From JANMDR01 sp031376425 (GTDB lineage: Bacteria > Pseudomonadota > Gammaproteobacteria > Burkholderiales > Usitatibacteraceae), in NCBI GenBank assembly GCA_031376425.1, contig JANMDR010000060.1, positions 1 to 64,000 on the forward strand: 64,000 nucleotides of DNA, in the 5' to 3' direction. The notes under the pieces were generated by a model, which saw only the letters and a program-made list of their open reading frames with translations, was not told the origin of the DNA and searched no databases. Positions 57,261 through 64,000 of this stretch are shown piece after piece. A program made the position numbers and the translations under genes. The first letter of the stretch is position 1, and each line of letters starts with the position of its first letter.

Positions 57261-59753
57261 TTATTTTTGAATACTGGCTTGTGATGGCACTAGTTTTATC
57301 GAACCAATTTGGGTAGTTTGCACCTTTTCACGCACAGTGGATATGCGCAGCATCTCATTGGCAGCCCAGCGGTCGGCTAAGCTATCGTAGTAGGGTGAAA
57401 AGCGGTTTCCCGATTGGCCGGTTGAGTGCATGAAGGCAGAATTTTCTAAATCAGCAAAATCGTAAATAGCCCGCATACTGGCCGCGTGATTTGCCGCAAA
57501 AGGAGCCGTTTTATTGGCGATACGATAGCCGCCTACATTTACGGTAAAACTATCGCCGGGCACCGCACGACGAATATTGAAATAGTCAAACAGCGCACCA
57601 AACTGCGCAAACGGGCGATGCTCTGACAATGCCACATGCGCATTGCCCCACGCCCATTTATTGATGTCCATCCCATATTGCGCTTGCAATTGCGCCATAG
57701 CTTCATCCAATGCATCGGCAATTTGAATGGCACAGGTTTCTTTTTGGGGCGTGGTGATGTTATCGCACCACGCACCTTGTGCATTATCGCTATTACTTAA
57801 GGTGTTGAACATAAAGATTGCCCGCTGATCCCAAGCGCGATCAAACAAATCTGCGCCAAGATCATCGGCATAAATACGTTTAGTCAGCTCCCGCATCCAT
57901 TGCGCAAAAATGAGCGGTGCAGCATCTTGCGCACGGGCATTGGCATCCCAGCTTTTCAACAATTGCCGCGCAGCCGCAGCCCGTGGGCTTTTTGGCTCAG
58001 GCGCCAATAATAGCGGCAGCATTTGTTTGGCATAACCAGAATAGGTATCGCCTTGCAAGGCCTGCATTGACGCCATGCTGTGCTTTGGCGTAGCTGCAAT
58101 TAAGTCATTGATACGATTAACGCGAAATGGCGCCGACCATTCATGCGCTAATACGGGTTTGTAATCCTCCGAAACAATTTTATTGTTGGCGGTGGCAATA
58201 CTTTGCTGTGCGGGGTTATATGTTTTTGGTAGCTCATCAAATGGAATAAATCCATCCCAATCGTAATCTGCATTCCAACCGGGTGATGGTGCTAGGCCAT
58301 GCAATTTATTGGCTGCTTTACGAATAGGCACCCGTGCTGCAGCAATCATGCCAATATTGCCTGCTACATCGGCAAACACCATGCTTTGCTGAGGGGTAGA
58401 GAATAACTTTACTGCTTCTAAAAAGCTTGGCCAATCATGGGCAAATTGTTGAACCCGATTTGCCGCTGCGGTGGTATCGCCGTCAAGTAACCCCGTCCAG
58501 CCTAAGCTGATGACATAGCCTGCGGGTATCAACCCTTCTGCAGTCTTGGATGTGCCGCTAATGACGGGGCCATGACGGGTTTCGTATTGCTCAACAACGA
58601 CGTCATCAGAAAAGCGTATCTTAAAAGTTTCGGTGCGCTTTATAAACGGCGCAGAACCAGTCGGTGTCTGATACGCAGTTTTGCAGTCAGTCACACAGCG
58701 TTCAATAAAAATATCTTGGGTATCGGGCCCGGTGTTTGTCGCACCCCAAGCAATATGGTCATTACGCCCCAACACAACAAATGGGCTGCCGGGTAAGGTG
58801 ACGCCAACAATATTTTGCTTTGTTGAGGAACTTGCTAAGTGCGCAAAATACCAAATGCTCGGTGCCGATAAGGCTAAGTGCGGATCATTCGCCAAAAGCG
58901 GTTTGCCACTGATGGTTTTACCACCAGCCACCACCCAATTGTTCGATCCCAAACTATCTGGTTGCATTTGCTGCGCTTGGGCAAGCCACTGCGCCTCAAA
59001 TGCTGCGGTTTTGATTTCATTTACTGCTGCTGGCAGCACTAATCCGGCATCTGCATAAAACTGCTTTAGTTCCGGCAAAATAGGTAGGGCAGCACCTGAA
59101 CCTGTAGGCATAAATTGCGCTATTTGCGGTGCCGATAAGCGCTGTGATAGCCGCATACGCATTAATTCCGCCCGCCAGTTATAGCTTAAATCCCACGCCA
59201 TTAACTTACCAAAGGTGACGGTATCTAGGGGCGTCCAAGGCTCTGGCTTGATGCCAAATACCGCAAATTCAACCGGCAAATTACTCGTGGGCGCATTAAT
59301 AAATTGATTTACACCATCTGCATAGCGTTGTAACGCGCGTTTAGTGGCGTCATCTAAAGTAGCCAGTGATTTTGCTGCCGCGCGGCGCATGCCAACGGCG
59401 CGAAAAAATTGATCCGTCTCTAAAGTGGATTTACCCATTAATTCGCTCAAACGCCCAGCGGGCAAGCGTCGATTTAACTCCATCTGCCACAACCGATCTT
59501 GCGCATGCGCGTAACCCAGCGCAGCGTAAGCATCATCAAATGTAGCTGCATAAATATGCGGAATCGCATTGCTATCGCGCACAATTTCTACTGGGCTGGA
59601 GATACCAGTGAATAGAGCCTCTCCAGATAATTTAGCGACAGTACCGCGAGCATAAATCGCAACAACGAGCGCAAGTACCGCTAAGAATGCCACTAAGATA
59701 ATCGCGCACAGACTTACAAATTTGATTATTGGTTTAATTTTTAGGGCTGACAT
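57261..59753 (-). CDS. Penicillin acylase family (S45) amidohydrolase
   Basis: An 830-residue Ntn hydrolase, self-cleaving and probably membrane-anchored or exported (hydrophobic segment about residues 13-33). The alpha-subunit region contains HIYAATFDDAYAALGYAHAQDRLWQME. The autocleavage site and nucleophile are at LGSNNWVVAGGKTISGKPLLANDPHL (Ser270). The later FAQFGALFDYFNIRRAVPGD and ASMRAIYDF fit the family. Relatives include penicillin G acylases and acyl-homoserine-lactone acylases, so quorum signal or antibiotic side-chain hydrolysis are both possible; the sequence does not decide. Confidence 0.92.
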   Translation of the reverse strand: MSALKIKPIIKFVSLCAIILVAFLAVLALVVAIYARGTVAKLSGEALFTGISSPVEIVRDSNAIPHIYAATFDDAYAALGYAHAQDRLWQMELNRRLPAGRLSELMGKSTLETDQFFRAVGMRRAAAKSLATLDDATKRALQRYADGVNQFINAPTSNLPVEFAVFGIKPEPWTPLDTVTFGKLMAWDLSYNWRAELMRMRLSQRLSAPQIAQFMPTGSGAALPILPELKQFYADAGLVLPAAVNEIKTAAFEAQWLAQAQQMQPDSLGSNNWVVAGGKTISGKPLLANDPHLALSAPSIWYFAHLASSSTKQNIVGVTLPGSPFVVLGRNDHIAWGATNTGPDTQDIFIERCVTDCKTAYQTPTGSAPFIKRTETFKIRFSDDVVVEQYETRHGPVISGTSKTAEGLIPAGYVISLGWTGLLDGDTTAAANRVQQFAHDWPSFLEAVKLFSTPQQSMVFADVAGNIGMIAAARVPIRKAANKLHGLAPSPGWNADYDWDGFIPFDELPKTYNPAQQSIATANNKIVSEDYKPVLAHEWSAPFRVNRINDLIAATPKHSMASMQALQGDTYSGYAKQMLPLLLAPEPKSPRAAAARQLLKSWDANARAQDAAPLIFAQWMRELTKRIYADDLGADLFDRAWDQRAIFMFNTLSNSDNAQGAWCDNITTPQKETCAIQIADALDEAMAQLQAQYGMDINKWAWGNAHVALSEHRPFAQFGALFDYFNIRRAVPGDSFTVNVGGYRIANKTAPFAANHAASMRAIYDFADLENSAFMHSTGQSGNRFSPYYDSLADRWAANEMLRISTVREKVQTTQIGSIKLVPSQASIQK

Positions 59754-59929
59754 ATTTTCGAGATTAAAATAATGGTAACGGCACTATTGGGCTGCGCATG
59801 AAGAGCTTTATTGAATTTTACGCCCCTTGCCCGCGCAAAAATGCGCTAAATTGAGCTTTCGAGGCTAAAACACGGAAAAACACAGCGAAATTGTAAATAT
59901 TTGGAAATAGGTTTATGCTTCATTCCCTC

Positions 59930-59946
59930 ATGTTGCAGTGCAACAT
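59930..59946. promoter_or_regulatory. 17-bp palindrome in the kup leader
   Basis: ATGTTGCAGTGCAACAT is a perfect inverted repeat (8-bp arms around one G) ending 15 bp before the kup ATG and 5 bp before its AGGA. It could be an operator or an RNA hairpin next to the ribosome binding site. Confidence 0.45.
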
Positions 59947-59961
59947 CCTTTCAGGATTTTC

Positions 59962-61830
59962 ATGGATTCCACTAATAAAAAGCTTGGTGCGCTTACTTTT
60001 GGCGCAATTGGTATTGTTTTTGGCGATATCGGCACCAGTCCACTCTATGCATTAAAGGAATGTTTTAAGCCCGGCAACGGTGTGGTGGTGAGCGAAGCCA
60101 CCGTTTTCGGTATCTTATCGCTGATGTTTTGGGCAGTCGTGTCCTTAGTCACTGTGAAATATTTAGTGCTAATGATGCGCGCTGATAACAAAGGCGAAGG
60201 CGGTATTTTAGCGCTCACCTCCCTGGCCCAGCGTTGCGTACCTGCAGGTAAAACACGTTGGTTAATTACTGCCTTGGGCATGTTTGGCGCAGCTATGTTT
60301 TATGGCGATAGCATTATTACCCCAGCGATGACGGTACTTTCAGCCGTTGAAGGCCTAGAGAAGCTAAACCCTAACTTTAGAAAATTCATCATTCCAATTT
60401 CTATTGGCATTTTAGTGGCTTTATTTTTAGTACAGCGTAAAGGCACCACCACTATCGGACGTTTTTTTGGCCCTATCATGGTGTTATGGTTTGTGATGCT
60501 GGCCGGTTTAGGCATTGCGCAAATTGCGCAAAACCCAAAAATTTTGATGGCGATCAATCCTATTTATAGTTTTGAATTTTTATTTACACATAAATTTATC
60601 GCTTTTGTAACACTCGGCGCGGTGGTGCTGTGCGTAACTGGTGGCGAAGCGCTGTACGCCGACATGGGACACTTTGGTAAAAAGCCCATTCGCTGCGGTT
60701 GGTTTACTTTGGTGTGGCCTGCTTTGATTTTGAATTACTTTGGCCAAGGTGCGCTATTATTGGCTAACCCTGAAGCCGTGAGCAATCCATTTTATTCAAT
60801 GATGCCAGGCTGGTTGTTAGCGCCGATGATTGTATTAGCGACAGCGGCCGCTGTTATCGCATCGCAAGCGGTCATTTCCGGCGCTTTTTCGCTTACGCGT
60901 CAAGCGATTCAACTTGGCTATTTACCACGCTTTGCCATCAAATATACCTCCGATAAAGAGTACGGCCAAATTTATGTACCCTTCGTAAACTGGGCATTAC
61001 TCATTGGCGTGATTAGTCTAGTGGTTGGCTTCAAAAATTCTGATAACCTCGCGGCGGCTTACGGTATTGCCGTAACACTCACGATGCTAATTGATACGCT
61101 TTTACTATTCGTGATTATGACCAGTGTATGGAAATGGAATCGTTTAGTGGCTATTGGACTCACTACTGTATTGCTCATCAATGACGTTAGCTTCTTCCTC
61201 GCATGCGCTTTGCGCGTTGCTGAGGGCGGTTGGGTGCCATTGCTGGTGGGTGTTTCTATTTTTACCATTATGAGCACTTGGCGTCGCGGTCGCGAAATTT
61301 TGCGGAACAACTTAAATGAAGGTTCTATGCCAATGCAGTTATTTATTGACAGCATGGCTGAAAGCACAACACCGCGCGTACCTGGCACCGGCATTTTCTT
61401 AACCGGTAATCCCGAAGGCGTGCCAAACTCACTATTACATAACCTAAAGCATAATAAAGTGCTGCACGAACGAGTGGTACTGCTTTCAATTGTGGTTGAA
61501 GATATTCCATTTGTGCCGAAAGAAGATTATGTTTGGATTGAGGATTTGAAGCACGGTTTTTGGCGGGTAACCGGGCATTACGGCTTTAAAGAAAATCCGG
61601 ATATTCCAACCATGCTGCAAGACTGCAGCCTGCAGTTTATGCACTTTGAAATGATGGAAACAAGCTTCTTCGTTAACCGCGAAACATTAATCGCCACACC
61701 AGGTGGCGGCATGGCGATTTGGCGTGAACATTTGTTTGTGTGGATGTCGCACTTAGCCGCAAAAGCATCAGACTACTTCCGCATCCCTGCAAATCGTGTG
61801 GTGGAATTAGGCTCACAAGTAGAAATATAA
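59962..61830 (+). CDS. kup: Low-affinity potassium transporter Kup
   Basis: Proton-coupled K+ uptake permease of the inner membrane. The ATG at 59962 is chosen because AGGA lies 5 nt upstream; an in-frame GTG at 59938 falls inside a palindrome. Diagnostic segments are GIVFGDIGTSPLYALKECF, ADNKGEGGILALTSL, MFYGDSIITPAMTVLSAVEG, ALYADMGHFGKKPIRCGWF and ASQAVISGAFSLTRQAIQLGYLPR. There are about 12 helices and a cytoplasmic C-terminal domain. Length is 622 residues, normal. Confidence 0.96.
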   Translation: MDSTNKKLGALTFGAIGIVFGDIGTSPLYALKECFKPGNGVVVSEATVFGILSLMFWAVVSLVTVKYLVLMMRADNKGEGGILALTSLAQRCVPAGKTRWLITALGMFGAAMFYGDSIITPAMTVLSAVEGLEKLNPNFRKFIIPISIGILVALFLVQRKGTTTIGRFFGPIMVLWFVMLAGLGIAQIAQNPKILMAINPIYSFEFLFTHKFIAFVTLGAVVLCVTGGEALYADMGHFGKKPIRCGWFTLVWPALILNYFGQGALLLANPEAVSNPFYSMMPGWLLAPMIVLATAAAVIASQAVISGAFSLTRQAIQLGYLPRFAIKYTSDKEYGQIYVPFVNWALLIGVISLVVGFKNSDNLAAAYGIAVTLTMLIDTLLLFVIMTSVWKWNRLVAIGLTTVLLINDVSFFLACALRVAEGGWVPLLVGVSIFTIMSTWRRGREILRNNLNEGSMPMQLFIDSMAESTTPRVPGTGIFLTGNPEGVPNSLLHNLKHNKVLHERVVLLSIVVEDIPFVPKEDYVWIEDLKHGFWRVTGHYGFKENPDIPTMLQDCSLQFMHFEMMETSFFVNRETLIATPGGGMAIWREHLFVWMSHLAAKASDYFRIPANRVVELGSQVEI

Positions 61831-61867
61831 GTGTTTGGAAATTCCCGAAAATAATCGGGCTGCTAAA

Positions 61868-61920
61868 TGATAGAAGCGTGATAGAACGTAATAGAGGCGT
61901 GGTAAAAACGTGCTAGAAGC
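61868..61920 (+). repeat. Five imperfect 10-11 bp tandem repeats over the GDT1 start
   Basis: Units beginning at 61868, 61879, 61889, 61900 and 61911 read TGATAGAAGCG, TGATAGAACG, TAATAGAGGCG, TGGTAAAAACG and TGCTAGAAGC. They cover the ribosome binding region, and the GTG start spans the boundary of the last two units. The helical-turn spacing could place repeated protein contacts on one DNA face, or the units may be simple slippage products. Confidence 0.5.
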
Positions 61921-62509
61921 ATTTTTTGTTTCAACTGGTATTGTGGCATTGGCGGAAATCGGCGACAAAACTCAGCTTTTAGCATTTATGCTTTCTGCTA
62001 AATTTCGCAAACCGATGCCCATCATTGCTGGAATATTTGTTGCCACTATTCTTAACCATGCCGGTGCAGGCGCACTAGGTGCGTGGCTGCAAGCTTTGAT
62101 TTCTCCAGAGGTGCTGCGCTGGATTGTAGGCATCGGTTTTTTGGCAATGGCGGCATGGATATTGGTGCCTGACAAAGTGGATGATGCGGCATCAAGCGCT
62201 ACGCGGTTCGGCGTGTTCGGCACAACCGTAGTCGCGTTTTTTCTAGCGGAAATGGGCGACAAAACCCAGATTGCCACCATTGCCTTGGCAGCTAAATATT
62301 CTTCATTTTATCTGGTGGTGCTGGGCACCACATTTGGCATGATGTTGGCTAACGTGCCCGCTGTATTACTTGGCGACATGGTTGGTAAAAATGCCGCTAA
62401 AAAGCTGCCGCTAAAGCTAATACACGGTGTTGTAGCGATTATTTTCGTGATTCTGGGTATTGCAACACTGGTCGCTGGAAAATCGCTTTCTTCGTGGTTT
62501 GGACTATAG
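61910..62509 (+). CDS. TMEM165/GDT1 (UPF0016) family cation transporter, MneA-like
   Basis: A 199-residue inner membrane protein with two homologous halves, each with the family signature: IVALAEIGDKTQLLAF and VAFFLAEMGDKTQIATIAL (E-x-G-D-K-T). Six helices are predicted. Bacterial relatives export manganese; eukaryotic ones move Mn/Ca into the Golgi. The start is GTG at 61910. A CDF exporter gene follows 9 bp downstream, supporting a metal efflux role. Confidence 0.92.
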   Translation: MLEAFFVSTGIVALAEIGDKTQLLAFMLSAKFRKPMPIIAGIFVATILNHAGAGALGAWLQALISPEVLRWIVGIGFLAMAAWILVPDKVDDAASSATRFGVFGTTVVAFFLAEMGDKTQIATIALAAKYSSFYLVVLGTTFGMMLANVPAVLLGDMVGKNAAKKLPLKLIHGVVAIIFVILGIATLVAGKSLSSWFGL

Positions 62510-62518
62510 CCAAAGCTC

Positions 62519-63442
62519 ATGAACACCCAATTCGATGATGACGAACATAGCACCATTAGCGCAGCTCTAAAAACGGCTACAGTGCGACGCAGTACGTGGA
62601 CGAGCATCGTGGTGAATATCGCAATCAGCAGTGTACAAATCACTGCTGGCGTATTGACAAAATCTCAGGGCTTGATCGCCGACGGTATTCATTCTTTGTC
62701 CGATTTAGTGGCGGATTTTGTGGTGCTATTTGCCAGCCATCATGCTCAAAAAGCGGCCGATGAAGAACACCCCTATGGACACCAGCGTTTTGAAACTGGG
62801 GCTTCGTTTGCCTTAGGCATGTTGCTGCTTATAGTGGGCATTGGCATGGTCTGGGCAGCTGCCGCCAAACTTCAAAATCCCGAATCTATTGCCACTGTGC
62901 ACAGTGCGGCGTTGTGGGTTGCGGCTGGAGTTTTAGTGGCTAAAGAGCTGCTTTTTCGCTATATGCTAAAAGCTGCCGAAGCCGTAAAATCAAGCATGTT
63001 GATCGCTAATGCATGGCATGCACGTTCGGACGCGGCTTCTTCTTTAGTGGTAGGCGTAGGGATAGCGGCCAATCTAGCGGGCTATCCCATCTTTGACCCT
63101 ATTGCTGCTATTTTGGTTGGCTTTATTGTGGGCAAAATGGGCTGGACTTTTGCGTGGGATGCTCTGCATGACCTGATGGATCGCGCCGTTGACGACGCTG
63201 AAGTAACGGCGATTCGCACCACTATTTTACAAACACCCGGCGTGATTGATCTGCACGATTTACGCACACGCCGTATGGGCGACATGATAGTGGCCGATGT
63301 GCATATTGTGGTGGATGCGAATATTACCGTAACGTCTGGGCTTGACATTGCGGTAGCAGCTCGGCAACGGGTGATGCAGCGCCATCGCGTGCTAAATTTA
63401 ATGACCCATATTGATCCGGCGATTGATCCAGCAAAACAGTAG
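62519..63442 (+). CDS. Cation diffusion facilitator family transporter
   Basis: Divalent metal/proton antiporter of 307 residues, six helices and a C-terminal ferredoxin-like domain. The metal site helices show ADGIHSLSDLVAD (HxxxD in helix 2) and NAWHARSDAASS (HxxxD in helix 5). This combination is usual for zinc carriers, while manganese-type CDFs normally have DxxxD, so Zn is the first guess. EEHPYGHQRFE is the typical loop. It lies 9 bp after the GDT1 gene, probably cotranscribed. Confidence 0.93.
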   Translation: MNTQFDDDEHSTISAALKTATVRRSTWTSIVVNIAISSVQITAGVLTKSQGLIADGIHSLSDLVADFVVLFASHHAQKAADEEHPYGHQRFETGASFALGMLLLIVGIGMVWAAAAKLQNPESIATVHSAALWVAAGVLVAKELLFRYMLKAAEAVKSSMLIANAWHARSDAASSLVVGVGIAANLAGYPIFDPIAAILVGFIVGKMGWTFAWDALHDLMDRAVDDAEVTAIRTTILQTPGVIDLHDLRTRRMGDMIVADVHIVVDANITVTSGLDIAVAARQRVMQRHRVLNLMTHIDPAIDPAKQ

Positions 63443-63447
63443 CATCA

Positions 63448-64000
63448 CTATGCCAGCAGTTGTAATTCCTGCATTTTTTCACGCACAGCTTTGGCACCGA
63501 TTAAACAATAGGCGTGCATTCCCGCCGCTCTTGCGGCCGCTACATTGCGTTCCGAATCATCGAAAAACACCGTATTTTGAGCCTCTACGCCGATCATTTG
63601 CAGCGCGCGCGCAAAATACGCAGCCTTTGGTTTCATAATGCCTACTTCGTATGACTTCACGAAATGATTTGGCCCTATATGCAAACCGAAGGCTTCAACG
63701 GTAGGCCAGTGCACTGCGCTCATATTGGTGAGTAAGGCAGTGTTATAGCATGCGGAGGTTTCGGCCACCAGTTCCCGTGCACCCGCGTAAGGGCCAACGA
63801 GCCATGAATCAAAGCGGCTTAGGAAGTGGGCGGCGGCGCTATCGGTAACGGCGGCACCATTTTCCGCTAAGAAGGCGCGGCCAAATTCAGCGGCCTTAAT
63901 TTGCCCGGTTTCATGGGCGTGTACTGCGGGTGAATGCATCCACTTATCCCACACCTCTGCGCGGCTCATGTCTGGGCCGTAAAATTCACGCAAATGGTCA
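63448..64000 (-). CDS. HAD-superfamily hydrolase (subfamily IA), N-terminus outside window
   Basis: The frame is open to the window edge, so the nucleophile DxDxT/V motif is missing here. The visible part has a helical cap (EVWDKWMHSPAVHAHETGQI), motif II LLTNMSA, motif III Lys in GIMKPKAAYF, and motif IV FFDDSERNVAAARAAGM. This is a phosphatase/dehalogenase-type fold; the substrate is unknown. It converges with the CDF gene 5 bp away. Confidence 0.9.
   Translation of the reverse strand, partial: DHLREFYGPDMSRAEVWDKWMHSPAVHAHETGQIKAAEFGRAFLAENGAAVTDSAAAHFLSRFDSWLVGPYAGARELVAETSACYNTALLTNMSAVHWPTVEAFGLHIGPNHFVKSYEVGIMKPKAAYFARALQMIGVEAQNTVFFDDSERNVAAARAAGMHAYCLIGAKAVREKMQELQLLA

Noticed and set aside
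1..64000. CRISPR arrays, prophage, insertion sequences or rRNA operons
   Set aside because: No spaced direct repeats, integrase/transposase genes, terminal inverted repeats or rRNA-like sequence were seen.

Overview
The window looks like chromosomal DNA of a betaproteobacterium, probably Burkholderiales and possibly Oxalobacteraceae-like. This rests on gene content and order: DUF2244-ctaC-ctaD-(36-aa assembly peptide)-cox11, pilB-pilC-pilD-coaE-zapD-yacG, and miaB-phoH-ybeY. Base composition looks moderate, and the glycosyltransferase block looks more AT-rich by eye; nothing was computed. I saw no rRNA, IS element, prophage or CRISPR array. Both window ends cut a gene: cox11 at the left and a HAD hydrolase at the right.

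Layout. 1-3934: aa3-type cytochrome c oxidase genes, with an OmpA-like domain fused to subunit II. 4171-9960: housekeeping genes (yacG, zapD, coaE) and type IV pilus genes pilD, pilC and pilB. 10089-12460: an exported glutathione peroxidase, and divergently a DUF2256 peptide translationally coupled to an iron-sulfur (6-4) photolyase-type gene. 12447-31692: a surface polysaccharide locus. It has six glycosyltransferase genes, five of which share one GT-B-like module, a Wzm/Wzt ABC exporter, an aminotransferase/acetyltransferase pair, the complete dTDP-rhamnose pathway (rfbDCAB), and a WaaE-like LPS core transferase at the far end. 31701-36600: fatty acid beta-oxidation genes and an SDR. 36655-43976: two tandem DsbA paralogues, a SPOR protein, argS, ybeY, phoH, miaB and a CAT-anticodon tRNA.

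44080-54734 is the most unusual part. A LytS/LytTR two-component pair precedes a ZnuD-like TonB-dependent receptor whose upstream region carries three evenly spaced palindromes. Next comes a secreted c-type cytochrome with InlB-like and WW...NGWG repeats, then a compact set: TlpA thioredoxin, DUF4266 lipoprotein with a Gly/Cys tail, DUF3570 predicted outer-membrane protein, and ApbE flavin transferase. The DUF3570 protein carries two SGAT motifs resembling ApbE flavinylation sites, so the set may be an undescribed extracytoplasmic flavin/thiol redox system (inference).

54736-64000: an S9 peptidase, a penicillin-acylase family hydrolase, the potassium transporter Kup, a GDT1-family and a CDF cation exporter, and the partial HAD hydrolase.

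Together the region covers respiration, envelope biogenesis (pili, LPS/O-antigen, disulfide formation) and metal or redox transport. The O-antigen locus also has a C10 tract at the start of a glycosyltransferase gene, which suggests phase-variable surface sugar.
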